Shown here one piece after another: positions 36,984 to 46,034 of a DNA stretch of 64,000 nt. The stretch covers positions 620,001-684,000 of the forward strand of contig NZ_CANMIJ010000002.1 of assembly GCF_947497915.1 (NCBI RefSeq), in the 5' to 3' direction. Position 1 is the first letter of the stretch, and the number at the start of each line of letters is the position of its first letter. This DNA is from an uncultured Erythrobacter sp. GTDB lineage: Bacteria; Pseudomonadota; Alphaproteobacteria; Sphingomonadales; Sphingomonadaceae. The notes beneath the pieces were generated by a model. That model ran no database searches, was not told the DNA's origin, and saw only the letters and a program-made list of their open reading frames with translations. The position numbers and the translations under genes are program-made.

Positions 36984-38159
36984 TTGTCCAAAGCAAAATC
37001 AGCAAAGCCGTGGGGTGAACGGCTCAAAGAGTGGTTCCCCGAGCGCGAATTTTTCATGCGCTCGAAGGGCCATGTGCGTTTTATCAAAATCTCGCCTCGC
37101 CTCCAGATGAGCGCGGCAGGCGCCGTCGCTGCGCTGATCCTCATTTGGGGCAGCTCGATGGGCGTCATGGCTTGGAACAAGTATCAGGCCGAAGCAAACC
37201 TCGCCTCCTTCCAAGACGAAAAAGCCCGCATCGCCAGCACGCAGGAACGGCTTGATGCGTATGGCAACAATCTCGACAGCGTTGTTGATGATCTGGGTGC
37301 CCGTCAGGAATTCCTCGAAGAAATGGCGCGCATGCTGCCAGAGGATGTTCGCGAAACTGGCACAAACGTAACCGATTCGAGCGCGGAAGCAGCCGAAACG
37401 ATCAAGAAAGTCAGCGAATTTATTCCGCAGGCTCGCGGTCTTGCCGAGATTGAAGCGCGCCAGCTTGCATTGGTTGAAAAGCTGACCCTGTTTGCCGATG
37501 ACCGTGCCAAGCGCGCAGAAGCCGCACTTCGCAAATTCCAGCTCGACCCGCGCGCCATGACCCGCAATGTCGAAGCGCAAAGCGGCGTTGGTGGTCCCTT
37601 GGAGGTTCTCGCCACTTCGTCAGATGGCTCGATTGATCCGCGTTTTGAGCGCCTCGGCCTCAGCCTTGCCCGCATGAACGCTCTTGAACGCGCTCTTGCG
37701 GGAGTGCCGCAGGTTGTCCCAGCGAGCGTGACTAAGATCACATCGAACTTTGGCTATCGCCGTGATCCGTTCAATGGCGGCGGCGCGATGCATAACGGGA
37801 TCGATTTCAAAGGCGCGTATGGCTCTCCCATCTTCGCCGCAGCTTCAGGTGAAGTTGTGTTTGCAGGTTGGAAAGGTGGCTACGGCAAAACAGTCGAAGT
37901 CAAACACGAAAACGGCCTGATGACCCGTTACGCCCACATGTCACGTCTCGGTGTAACAGTCGGGCAAGAAGTTGAGGCAGGCGCAACACTGGGCGGCCTC
38001 GGCAACACGGGTCGTTCAACCGGGCCGCATTTGCATTTCGAAGTTCGCATCAACAATCGTCCGATTAACCCACGTCCATTCCTGGAGACAGCCCCCGATG
38101 TTCTCAAAGAAGTCCGCGGAACCGGATCGGTCCGCTCCAACCCCAAGGGCAACAAGTAA
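36984..38159 (+). CDS. M23 family metallopeptidase (active LytM domain), upstream of bactofilin
   Basis: This 391 aa inner-membrane protein has a cytosolic basic N-terminus, a transmembrane segment (about 38-58), a coiled-coil region (about 65-185) and a C-terminal M23 domain. The zinc ligands are intact: MHNGIDF for H and D, and GPHLHFEVR with the H-x-H. It would cleave peptide cross-links in peptidoglycan. I chose TTG at 36984 (SKAKSAKPW), but ATG at 37056 and TTG at 36852 are possible. It overlaps the bactofilin gene by 62 bases, a pairing known from other bacteria. Confidence 0.88.
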   Translation: MSKAKSAKPWGERLKEWFPEREFFMRSKGHVRFIKISPRLQMSAAGAVAALILIWGSSMGVMAWNKYQAEANLASFQDEKARIASTQERLDAYGNNLDSVVDDLGARQEFLEEMARMLPEDVRETGTNVTDSSAEAAETIKKVSEFIPQARGLAEIEARQLALVEKLTLFADDRAKRAEAALRKFQLDPRAMTRNVEAQSGVGGPLEVLATSSDGSIDPRFERLGLSLARMNALERALAGVPQVVPASVTKITSNFGYRRDPFNGGGAMHNGIDFKGAYGSPIFAAASGEVVFAGWKGGYGKTVEVKHENGLMTRYAHMSRLGVTVGQEVEAGATLGGLGNTGRSTGPHLHFEVRINNRPINPRPFLETAPDVLKEVRGTGSVRSNPKGNK

Positions 38160-38568
38160 ACCCATGGCCAACAATTCCACATTCTCGGTGATCGGCTCCG
38201 ACATCAATATCAAAGGCAACATCACTGCCTCTGCCGATTTGCATGTCGATGGCAAGATCGAAGGCGACATCAAATGCGCCTCGCTTGTCCAGGGCGAAAG
38301 CAGTCAGGTTACCGGCGGCGTTCACGCTGATAGTGCGCGGCTTGCCGGACGTGTGACCGGCTCAATCACCGCCAAAGAGTTGGTGATCTTGAAAAGCGCC
38401 AAGATCGAAGGCGACGTGCATTATGACGCACTGACGATTGAGCAAGGCGCACAGGTTGATGGCCGGTTTGCGCCGAATGCCCGCCGCCGTGAAGCAGATA
38501 AGCCAGCCCCATCGCCAAAGGCAGCATCTGCGCCTGACCCTCAATCGGAGCTGCAGATCGCTAAGTAA
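38098..38568 (+). CDS. Bactofilin (polymer-forming cytoskeletal protein)
   Basis: Bactofilins polymerise without nucleotide and recruit peptidoglycan enzymes to sites of curvature or stalk growth. The 156 aa protein has a disordered N-terminus and the central DUF583 beta-helix: NSTFSVIGSDINIKGNI, ADLHVDGKIEGDI and repeated Gly-Asp turns up to about residue 125. A short tail follows. The ATG at 38098 lies inside the upstream M23 gene; a second ATG at 38164 is less likely because MFSKK is the usual start. The overlap suggests translational coupling. Confidence 0.93.
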   Translation: MFSKKSAEPDRSAPTPRATSKPMANNSTFSVIGSDINIKGNITASADLHVDGKIEGDIKCASLVQGESSQVTGGVHADSARLAGRVTGSITAKELVILKSAKIEGDVHYDALTIEQGAQVDGRFAPNARRREADKPAPSPKAASAPDPQSELQIAK

Positions 38569-38591
38569 AAGTCGGATCACGCACCAACAGA

Positions 38592-38625
38592 AAACGCCGC
38601 GAGCTTTATCGGCTTCGCGGCGTTT
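38592..38625. terminator. Bidirectional Rho-independent terminator
   Basis: A 10-bp perfect stem (AAACGCCGCG at 38592-38601 with CGCGGCGTTT at 38616-38625) has a 14-base loop. A-rich and T-rich ends serve either strand. It lies between the convergent bactofilin and fadD genes and can end both transcripts. Confidence 0.85.
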
Positions 38626-38650
38626 CTGATTCTGGAGATATGCCCGCGGT

Positions 38651-40327
38651 CTAGAGAACTTCGGCGCGCAGAGCCTTCCGGTCCAGTTTGCCAATAATTG
38701 TCTTCGGCAGTTCGTCACGGATGACGATCTTATCGACACGCTCATGCTTGCCAATCCGGTCGTTAAGCCAGCCGCGCAGTGCGTCTGCGCCAATATCTGT
38801 TTGGTCATGCAAGGTGATGAATGCGCGCGGAGCCTCGCCGCGATAGTCATCTGGCACACCGATCACGAGCGCCTCTTTCACCGCTTCGTGTTGAAGGATG
38901 ACATCTTCGACCTGACTCGGGAAAACCTTGAAGCCCCCGACTGCGATCATGTCCTTGATCCGGTCAACGATCTTCAGGAAGCCGTCTTCGTCCATAAAGG
39001 CGACATCGCCGGTGCGCAGCCATTTCTTGCCATCGCGCTCGACAAAGGTTTCGCCCGCAATATCCGGCTTATTCCAATAGCCGCGCATGTTCTGCGGCCC
39101 GTGGATTGCGAGTTCGCCCGGTTCGCCTTCCGGAGCGAGCTTGGTCGGGTCTTCCTTGTCGAGCAGAACGATCTCGGTGCCTGCGACAAGCTGTCCGATT
39201 GTGCCCTTTTTGCGGGTGCCTTCATATGGATTGACCGACACGACGCCGGCGCTTTCGGTAAGGCCGTATCCCTCCACCACGCGCACGCCGGTGACCTCTT
39301 CAAAACGGGTGTGCACCGGCGCAGGCATCGGCGCGCCGCCGGATATGCAAACCTTCAAAGAAGACAGATCGGTCTTGGCCAGATCAGGGTGATCAAGCAT
39401 CGCCTGAAACATGGTTGGTACGCCAGGAAAGCCGGTTGCTTTGTACTTGGCGATGGTTTGCAGCACTTGTTTCGTCTCAAATCGCGGAACCATCGCAATT
39501 GATCCGCCGCTGGCGACGGCATGGTTGAGCAATGCGGTGTTCGCAAAGACATGGAAGAACGGCAGCGCGCCCATGAACACTTCCGCGCGAGGATTGCCAA
39601 ACGGGTTGATCGCGGCCACCTGCTGGGCGTTCATCACGAGCTGGCTGTGGCCAAGCATCGCGCCTTTCGGCCGGCCGGTCGTGCCGCCCGTATATTGAAG
39701 CAGCGCAAGATCTTCGGCTGCGTTGATCGTTACGTCGGGCGCGGGCTTTGCCGGGGTGCAATCGCTCCAAGCGCGAACACGCGGACCATATCCCACGGTC
39801 GCGATCTGATCACGCTTAAGCAGCTTAAGAGCGGCGCCTTTGATCCATGGAAGCATGTCGGACAATCGCCCGACGATCAGGGTTTCGAGACCGGATTCGA
39901 CGAGAACTTCCGACGCAGTCTCATACAGCTCTGGCACGTCGAGCGTAATCAAGACGCGCGTACCGCTGTCGCCGACTTGCCATGCCAGTTCGTCGACCGA
40001 GTAGAGCGGCGAGAAATTCACCACGACAGCGCCCGCCATCATCGCACCATAATAGGCCGAGGCGTAGATCGGGACATTGGGCAAGAACAGGCCCACACGG
40101 TCTCCCTTGCCGATACCCATGTCCGCAAGACCTGCGGCAAACCGCTGTGCCTCTTCATACTTCTCCCGATAAGAGTAAGTGCGGCCAAGGAAATGCAGGA
40201 ACGGCGCGGAGGGATTGTGCGCCATCGTTCGCCTGAACATTTCAGGCAGACTCATCAATTCAAACTCGGTGTCCCATGGGGTGGGATGATGATAGGGGGC
40301 ATTATTGACATTCATGTCAGTAGGCAT
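38651..40327 (-). CDS. fadD: Long-chain fatty acid--CoA ligase
   Basis: This AMP-forming acyl-CoA synthetase activates fatty acids for beta-oxidation or lipid remodelling. The 558 aa protein has the P-loop LLQYTGGTTGRPKGA (about 207-221), the later VEGYGLTES (about 337-345), and WLRTGDVAFMDEDGFL with DRIKDMIAVGGFKVFPSQVED near the C-terminus. The KTIIGKLDRKALR end contains the conserved Lys. The ATG at 40327 is followed by another at 40315. The gene ends at the terminator shared with bactofilin. Confidence 0.92.
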   Translation of the reverse strand: MPTDMNVNNAPYHHPTPWDTEFELMSLPEMFRRTMAHNPSAPFLHFLGRTYSYREKYEEAQRFAAGLADMGIGKGDRVGLFLPNVPIYASAYYGAMMAGAVVVNFSPLYSVDELAWQVGDSGTRVLITLDVPELYETASEVLVESGLETLIVGRLSDMLPWIKGAALKLLKRDQIATVGYGPRVRAWSDCTPAKPAPDVTINAAEDLALLQYTGGTTGRPKGAMLGHSQLVMNAQQVAAINPFGNPRAEVFMGALPFFHVFANTALLNHAVASGGSIAMVPRFETKQVLQTIAKYKATGFPGVPTMFQAMLDHPDLAKTDLSSLKVCISGGAPMPAPVHTRFEEVTGVRVVEGYGLTESAGVVSVNPYEGTRKKGTIGQLVAGTEIVLLDKEDPTKLAPEGEPGELAIHGPQNMRGYWNKPDIAGETFVERDGKKWLRTGDVAFMDEDGFLKIVDRIKDMIAVGGFKVFPSQVEDVILQHEAVKEALVIGVPDDYRGEAPRAFITLHDQTDIGADALRGWLNDRIGKHERVDKIVIRDELPKTIIGKLDRKALRAEVL

Positions 40328-40403
40328 GCCCGATCACCTGCGTTTTCACAAGTAAAACCGCCCCGCAAATCGCGAGCCACCGATTGATCTGTCAGAGGTT
40401 GGG

Positions 40404-40430
40404 AGGGCGCGGAAAATCTCCCCGCGCCCT
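40404..40430 (-). terminator. Hairpin downstream of trcR
   Basis: Nine-base arms (AGGGCGCGG and CCGCGCCCT) enclose a nine-base loop about 11 bases after the trcR stop. The stem is very GC-rich but lacks a T run on the minus strand, so it is either a weak terminator or an end-protecting hairpin. The same arms occur in the clpA terminator at 46035-46066. Confidence 0.45.
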
Positions 40431-40441
40431 ATCCCGAAATA

Positions 40442-41269
40442 TCAGGCCGGAGTTTCGCCGTCTTCTGGCGTTTCTTCGGTCTCTTCAGCCGGAGCTTCTG
40501 GTGCCGCTTCTGGCTCAGCGCCGTCTGCGGCGTCTTTAAAGCCGCTTTCCGGATCGATTTGATCTTCGCCGCTTTCTTCTGCTTCACGCTTGGCCGTAAG
40601 CCACGCTTCGGCTTCGGCTTCTTGTGCCGCCTGCGCCGCTGCTTTGACGTTGGCTTCGCGTTCTGCGCGCAGCTCGTCGATCAGCTTGTCTTTGTCGCTG
40701 CGGATATCGGCGCCCTCTACTGGCGCTTCTTCTTCTTCGGTAATGCCGGCGCGTTTGGCCGCTTTGGCGACAACCGCGTCAAGCTCGCGCTGTGAACACA
40801 GGCCGAGGGTTACCGGATCCTTGGGTTGGATGTTCTGGATGTTCCAGTGCGTACGTTCACGAATCGCGCCGATCGTGTTGCGCGTTGTGCCGATCAGTTT
40901 CCCGATCTGCGCGTCTGAAATTTCAGGGTGATTGCGCAGCAGCCATGCGATGCCATCAGGTTTGTCCTGACGTTTCGACACTGGCGTGTAACGCGGGCCT
41001 TTGGTGCGGGTTACTTCGACCGGAGCCTTATGCATTTTCAGCGCGTAATTCTCATCCGCCTGACCCAGTTCAATTTCTGCCAGCGTCAATTCACCGGCAT
41101 GCACGGGATCGCGGCCCGTATATTTGCTGCCTGCAAGGTCATCGGCCATCGCCTGCACTTCAAGGATGTGCAGACCGCAGAATTCGGCGATCTGTTCGAA
41201 AGAGAGACCGGTGTGATCAACCAGCCATGTGGCGGTTGCGTGCGGCATCAGCGGTGTGGGCTGGCCCAT
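40442..41269 (-). CDS. trcR: Cell cycle transcriptional regulator TrcR (DUF1013)
   Basis: It belongs to a conserved alphaproteobacterial DUF1013 family named for cell-cycle transcription control. The 275 aa frame from ATG 41269 begins MGQPTPLMPHATATWLVDHTGLSFEQIAEFCGLH. It then has a helix-turn-helix-like region around EISDAQIGKLIGTTRNTIGAIRERTHW (about 113-139). The last 100 residues are coiled and strongly acidic (Glu/Ala). GGAG lies ten bases before the start. A frame extending to 41350 was rejected because it would cover the leader hairpin. Confidence 0.88.
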   Translation of the reverse strand: MGQPTPLMPHATATWLVDHTGLSFEQIAEFCGLHILEVQAMADDLAGSKYTGRDPVHAGELTLAEIELGQADENYALKMHKAPVEVTRTKGPRYTPVSKRQDKPDGIAWLLRNHPEISDAQIGKLIGTTRNTIGAIRERTHWNIQNIQPKDPVTLGLCSQRELDAVVAKAAKRAGITEEEEAPVEGADIRSDKDKLIDELRAEREANVKAAAQAAQEAEAEAWLTAKREAEESGEDQIDPESGFKDAADGAEPEAAPEAPAEETEETPEDGETPA

Positions 41270-41282
41270 AGGAAAACTCCGT

Positions 41283-41316
41283 AAAAAATAGAAGGGCCGC
41301 CCCTTTCGGAGCGGCC
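41283..41316 (-). promoter_or_regulatory. Terminator-like hairpin in the trcR leader (possible attenuator)
   Basis: On the minus strand, nine-base arms (GGCCGCTCC and GGGGCGGCC, one G-U pair) close a GAAA tetraloop, followed by CTTCTATTTTTTAC. This is the full pattern of an intrinsic terminator, yet it ends only 13 bases before the trcR start codon. It can either end a short upstream RNA or control trcR by attenuation. Confidence 0.6.
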
Positions 41317-41465
41317 ATTGCACGTCAGCAGATAGGGCAAAGGGCCGCATTCGGCAAGCGAAAGAGCATCACCCGCTCGGCGGCGCGCTGTAAACAGGTC
41401 AATCACTCCTTAACGGCCTGCGCTTAAGCCCCTTTTTCACTAGGGTTTTTGAGGGGTGTCGCACC

Positions 41466-42143
41466 ATGTTTCGCAAAGTTCTGCCATTATTGGCCATTCC
41501 GCTTCTTGCTGCTTGCGGCAGTGACGAGGATTTCTCTGTGAATGTCGGCGCCTCTTCCAAAAAGGTGGCCCATTCTCTCAATCAGCTTAATCCCAACGCG
41601 CTGACCAGCGCCGCTGGCGTGCGTCCGGTAAAAATCACCCGCATGAACGGCGAAGATTTCCGCGCGCTGCAATACGTTTTGCGCAATCCCGGCGGCGAAA
41701 CCGGCGAAGTCCTGTTTCATATGACCGAAACAGCGGCGGATAGGACTGTCATCGACGTGACAGTTGATCTGCCATTTGTGACGCGCGAGACAGCTGGCGG
41801 CACCGAATTCCTGTCAGAGACAGAGATTGAAAAAGCGCTCCGCTCTGCGATGAGGGATTGGAAGAAAGACGTTGAAAGCGGCAGCTCGGCCAATGCATCG
41901 GGCCGAGAGGTTGCCGAAGTGGTTTCGCTGGCCGCGATTGGCCTTCAAGACCTCGACCAGTTTGAAGAGCTTGCGACGAGTGCGCTTTACGAACGTCACA
42001 TGGGCGATATCGCCCGCGCTGAATGGTCGGCCCCCACCGCTGATTGGGGCGATGACGACAGCGAAAACAACGAAACCGCCACGACATTCGCCTATGAAGA
42101 CGAAGTGGAAGCAGAGGACGGCGGGTGGGGTGACGGCTCCTGA
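41466..42143 (+). CDS. Uncharacterised lipoprotein
   Basis: The 225 aa product has a signal peptide ending LAAC with lipidated Cys17. The mature part has a mixed alpha/beta region (about 20-165). A strongly acidic tail rich in Asp, Glu, Trp and Gly follows (AEWSAPTADWGDDDSENNE, about 185-203). I do not recognise the family. It is divergent from trcR across 196 bases and convergent with the quinone oxidoreductase gene, with ten bases between the stops. Confidence 0.75.
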   Translation: MFRKVLPLLAIPLLAACGSDEDFSVNVGASSKKVAHSLNQLNPNALTSAAGVRPVKITRMNGEDFRALQYVLRNPGGETGEVLFHMTETAADRTVIDVTVDLPFVTRETAGGTEFLSETEIEKALRSAMRDWKKDVESGSSANASGREVAEVVSLAAIGLQDLDQFEELATSALYERHMGDIARAEWSAPTADWGDDDSENNETATTFAYEDEVEAEDGGWGDGS

Positions 42144-42153
42144 TCGGAGCGCC

Positions 42154-43191
42154 CTAGCCCTCGCCGGCGACTTCCAACACGATATTGCCGATGTGCTCGC
42201 CTGCTTCCATGCGCGCATGGGCGGTGGCCGCTTGTGCCAGCGGGAAAGTCTGATCCATCACCGGCGCAAGCTCTCCCGAAGCAAATAGCGGCCAAGCATT
42301 CGCAGCGATTTCATCGGCCAGCGCCGCTTTAAATGCGTCCGAACGCGGGCGCAGGGTCGATCCGGTCAATGTCAGTCGCCGCATCATCACCATCGGAATA
42401 AACAATTCCGCCTTGGCTCCGCCCAGCACTGCGATGGTCACATGTCGGCCATCTTCGGCAAGGCATTGCAGATTGCGCGGCACATAATCGCCAGACACCA
42501 TATCGAGCACGATATTTACGCCAGCGCCGCCCGTATGCGCCTTTACCGCCTCGACAAAGTCCGCCTCACGGTAATTGATCGCAAGATCCGCGCCGACTTT
42601 GCGCGCTGCCTCACATTTTGTTTCATCGCCGCAGGTCACGATCACTTCGATGTCGAACGCCTTGGCAAGCATGATCGCCATCGTACCGATGCCGCTTGTG
42701 CCGCCGTGCACCAGCAGGCGCTCCCCATCGCGGGCCATCCCCCGCTCAAACACATTGTGCCACACGGTGAACAGCGTCTCAGGCAAGGCGGCGGCCGTTT
42801 TCAGAGTCATGCCATCGGGCACAGGCAAACAGTGATTCCATGGCGCTGTGCAATATTCGGCGTAACCACCACCCGGGGTAAGCGCAGCGACTTTTTGCCC
42901 CACCATCTCGGCGGGGACATTCGCGCCCACGGCCACCACGTCGCCAGACACCTCTAGCCCTAGGATAGGCGAAGCCCCTGGCGGCGCGGGATAGTGCCCT
43001 GCTCGCTGAATACAGTCCGGACGATTGACGCCCGCATAGGCAACACGGATCAGAACATCTTCCGCCCCCACTTCCGGCAATTGCACCCGCTCCGGCACAA
43101 GCACATCCGGCCCGCCCGGCGCGGCAAAGCCAATCGCCGCCATCATTGCCGGCAAAGTTGTTGGCAAAACAGCCATTTGCCCGTCAGTCAT
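42154..43191 (-). CDS. NAD(P)H-quinone oxidoreductase, PIG3-type MDR protein
   Basis: This medium-chain dehydrogenase/reductase without structural zinc probably reduces quinones or enones with NAD(P)H. The 345 aa frame from ATG 43191 has AYAGVNRPDCIQRAGHYPAPPGASP (about 46-70), the nucleotide-binding LVHGGTSGIGTMAIMLAKAF (about 151-170), and YREADF. The NRPDCIQRAGHYPAPPG pattern is characteristic of the TP53I3/PIG3 group. A frame from 43338 was rejected as non-coding upstream. It is divergent from the DUF1192 gene. Confidence 0.88.
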   Translation of the reverse strand: MTDGQMAVLPTTLPAMMAAIGFAAPGGPDVLVPERVQLPEVGAEDVLIRVAYAGVNRPDCIQRAGHYPAPPGASPILGLEVSGDVVAVGANVPAEMVGQKVAALTPGGGYAEYCTAPWNHCLPVPDGMTLKTAAALPETLFTVWHNVFERGMARDGERLLVHGGTSGIGTMAIMLAKAFDIEVIVTCGDETKCEAARKVGADLAINYREADFVEAVKAHTGGAGVNIVLDMVSGDYVPRNLQCLAEDGRHVTIAVLGGAKAELFIPMVMMRRLTLTGSTLRPRSDAFKAALADEIAANAWPLFASGELAPVMDQTFPLAQAATAHARMEAGEHIGNIVLEVAGEG

Positions 43192-43285
43192 AAAGAGATG
43201 CCCCGTTTGATCGCGTGAGTTGCAATGCAATGCTGCAAATACCCAGCATACGCATTGACAGCAAGCCAGCGTGGTTCGATGTTGC

Positions 43286-43492
43286 ATGAATATGGATGAT
43301 GGCGACCTTCCCCGCCCGAAAGGCGACGCCGCGAGCAAGCTCGCAGCCGAAGATCTTGCACCCTATTCGCAAGGCGAATTGGATGATCGGGTCGAACTGC
43401 TCAAAGCGGAGATCGAGCGGGTGATAGCGCACCGCGATAAAGCGGCCGCGCACAGACTGGCTGCCGATGCCTTGTTTGGCGGAAAATCATAG
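43286..43492 (+). CDS. DUF1192 family small protein
   Basis: This 68 aa protein fits the short alphaproteobacterial DUF1192 family, of unknown function. It has an acidic N-terminus (MNMDDGDLPRPKG) and a helical part with ELDDRVELLKAEIERVIAH (about 35-53), the family hallmark. A Lys/Ala-rich end closes it. The start may be 43286 or the ATG two codons later. It lies upstream of clpA across 124 bases and may have its own transcript. Confidence 0.8.
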   Translation: MNMDDGDLPRPKGDAASKLAAEDLAPYSQGELDDRVELLKAEIERVIAHRDKAAAHRLAADALFGGKS

Positions 43493-43616
43493 TGGCACTG
43501 CGCGCTTCATTGCAAACGCTCTCGCAATCTTTTGCGCCCACACCATATAGTCTACCGTATCTCCCATACAGCCCCGCTTATCGCAGCTGTTTTTGCAATC
43601 TGACAGAGACCCTTTG

Positions 43617-46016
43617 ATGCCCAGTTTCGCCCAAAACCTTGAACGCACCCTCCACAACGCGCTCGGCAATGCGTCCGAACGTCGCCACGAATATGCGACG
43701 CTCGAACATTTGCTCCTTGCGTTGATCGATGATGAGGATGCTGCAGCGGTAATGGCGGCATGCGGCGTCGACCTTGCCGAATTGGGCGATGTCGTGAAGC
43801 AATATCTCGATCAGGAATATCAATCGCTCAAAACAGAAGAAGACGCCGATCCGCAGCCGACCGCCGGTTTCCAGCGGGTAATCCAGCGCGCGATCCTGCA
43901 TGTTCAATCCTCTGGCAAGGATACAGTGACAGGCGCGAACGTTCTGGTCGCGCTGTTCTCAGAGCGTGACAGTTACGCAGTCTATTTCCTGCAACAGCAG
44001 GATATGAGCCGCCTCGATGCGGTGAGCTATATCAGCCACGGCATTGGCAAAGGCGGCCGCCAGATCGAATCGAACCAGCCATCTGGCGCAGAAGACAGTC
44101 CGGCGGGCGAACCTGCGGAGCCCGCCAAAGAAGGCGGCAAGCAGAAAGAAACTGCGCTCGACCAGTTTACCGTGAACCTGAACAAGAAAGCGGAGGACGG
44201 CAGGATCGACCCGCTGATCGGCCGCGGGCCAGAGGTTGACCGGACGATCCAGATCCTGTGCCGCCGTTCAAAGAACAACCCGCTTTATGTTGGTGACCCC
44301 GGCGTAGGCAAAACCGCCATCGCAGAGGGCCTTGCGCGCAAAATCGTCGAAGGCGATGTGCCAGAAGTCCTTGAAGAAGCGGTGATTTACTCGCTCGATA
44401 TGGGCGCATTGCTCGCCGGAACGCGCTATCGCGGCGATTTCGAAGAGCGTTTGAAGCAAGTCGTTACTGAATTGGAAGGGATGCCGCATGCGGTGCTCTT
44501 CATTGATGAGATTCACACGGTCATCGGGGCTGGCGCAACCAGCGGCGGGGCGATGGACGCCTCCAACCTGCTGAAACCCGCGCTGTCGGGCGGCACGATC
44601 CGCTGCGTGGGTTCCACCACGTACAAAGAATTCCGCAATCACTTCGAAAAAGACCGTGCGCTGCTGCGCCGGTTCCAGAAAATCGACGTGAACGAGCCGA
44701 CCATCGAGGACACGATCAAAATCCTCAAAGGCCTGCGCAGCGCATTCGAAGATCACCACGGTGTGAGATACACGCCCGACGCGCTGAAAACCGCTGTCGA
44801 ACTCTCGGCGCGCTATATCAATGATCGCAAGTTGCCCGACAAAGCCATCGACGTAATCGATGAAGTGGGTGCCATGCAGATGCTGGTCCCGCCCAGCCGC
44901 CGGAAGAAGAAAATCACCGCGCGCGAGATTGAGCAGGTCATCGCGACCATGGCCCGCATCCCGCCAAAATCCGTCAGCAAGGACGACAAGACTGCGCTTC
45001 AAAATCTCGATCGCGATCTAAAGCACGTCGTCTTTGGTCAGGACGAGGCAATCACCCGCCTTGCCACCGCGATGAAGCTATCGCGTGCTGGATTGCGTGA
45101 TCCGGACAAGCCCATCGGTTCGTTCCTGTTCAGCGGCCCGACCGGCGTCGGTAAAACAGAGGTCGCGCGTCAGCTTTCCAGCATTATGGGTATCGAGCTC
45201 AAACGCTTCGACATGTCCGAATATATGGAGCGCCACAGTGTTTCGCGCCTGATCGGTGCCCCTCCGGGCTATGTCGGATATGATCAGGGCGGTTTGCTGA
45301 CCGATGCCGTTGATCAGAATCCGCATTGCGTGCTGCTGCTCGACGAGATCGAGAAAGCGCACCCCGACCTGTTCAACATCCTGCTTCAGGTGATGGATAA
45401 TGGCCGTCTGACGGACCACCACGGCAAAACAGTCGATTTCCGCAACGTAGTGCTGATCATGACGACCAACGCAGGCGCATCCGACATGGCATCGCAAGGC
45501 ATCGGCTTTGGCGACGTGTCAAAAGAAGATGCGGGCTCAGAAGCGGTCAAGAAGATGTTCACGCCGGAATTCCGCAACCGTCTCGATGCGATCGTGCCGT
45601 TTGCCTATCTCGGCAAGAGCACCGTTGCCCGCGTCGTTGACAAGTTCATCCTCGAATTGGAACTGCAACTCGCCGAACAGAACGTCCACATTCAGTTCGA
45701 CGGCGATGCCCGCGAATGGCTGGCGGATAAGGGTTACGACAAACTCTATGGCGCGCGTCCGATGGGGCGCCTGATCCAGGACAAGATCAAACAACCGCTC
45801 GCCGAAGAACTGCTATTTGGCAAACTGGCCGATGGCGGTGAGGTCCATGTCACGGTGAAGGATGGCAAGCCGAGTTTCGAACTGACGCCGGCCCCGCCCA
45901 AGACCAAACCAAAGCGCAAAGCGCCGGCAAAGAAAAAGCCAGCGGCGAAAAAAGCGCCTCCAGCCAAGGATACCGATCCAAAGCCCGAAGAATCGGGCAG
46001 CGACAAAGAGAGCTGA
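43617..46016 (+). CDS. clpA: ATP-dependent Clp protease ATP-binding subunit ClpA
   Basis: It unfolds substrates and feeds them to ClpP. The 799 aa protein has the N-domain (about 1-140), AAA-1 with Walker A GDPGVGKT (226-233) and Walker B VLFIDEIHT. AAA-2 follows with GPTGVGKTEV and VLLLDEIEKAHPD. The final 45 residues are an unusual Lys/Pro/Ala-rich basic tail ending in acidic residues. No clpS gene is adjacent, although clpS commonly precedes clpA. The ATG at 43617 gives the usual MPSFAQNLE start. A terminator follows. Confidence 0.95.
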   Translation: MPSFAQNLERTLHNALGNASERRHEYATLEHLLLALIDDEDAAAVMAACGVDLAELGDVVKQYLDQEYQSLKTEEDADPQPTAGFQRVIQRAILHVQSSGKDTVTGANVLVALFSERDSYAVYFLQQQDMSRLDAVSYISHGIGKGGRQIESNQPSGAEDSPAGEPAEPAKEGGKQKETALDQFTVNLNKKAEDGRIDPLIGRGPEVDRTIQILCRRSKNNPLYVGDPGVGKTAIAEGLARKIVEGDVPEVLEEAVIYSLDMGALLAGTRYRGDFEERLKQVVTELEGMPHAVLFIDEIHTVIGAGATSGGAMDASNLLKPALSGGTIRCVGSTTYKEFRNHFEKDRALLRRFQKIDVNEPTIEDTIKILKGLRSAFEDHHGVRYTPDALKTAVELSARYINDRKLPDKAIDVIDEVGAMQMLVPPSRRKKKITAREIEQVIATMARIPPKSVSKDDKTALQNLDRDLKHVVFGQDEAITRLATAMKLSRAGLRDPDKPIGSFLFSGPTGVGKTEVARQLSSIMGIELKRFDMSEYMERHSVSRLIGAPPGYVGYDQGGLLTDAVDQNPHCVLLLDEIEKAHPDLFNILLQVMDNGRLTDHHGKTVDFRNVVLIMTTNAGASDMASQGIGFGDVSKEDAGSEAVKKMFTPEFRNRLDAIVPFAYLGKSTVARVVDKFILELELQLAEQNVHIQFDGDAREWLADKGYDKLYGARPMGRLIQDKIKQPLAEELLFGKLADGGEVHVTVKDGKPSFELTPAPPKTKPKRKAPAKKKPAAKKAPPAKDTDPKPEESGSDKES

Positions 46017-46034
46017 TACCGATTGAGCAAATTC

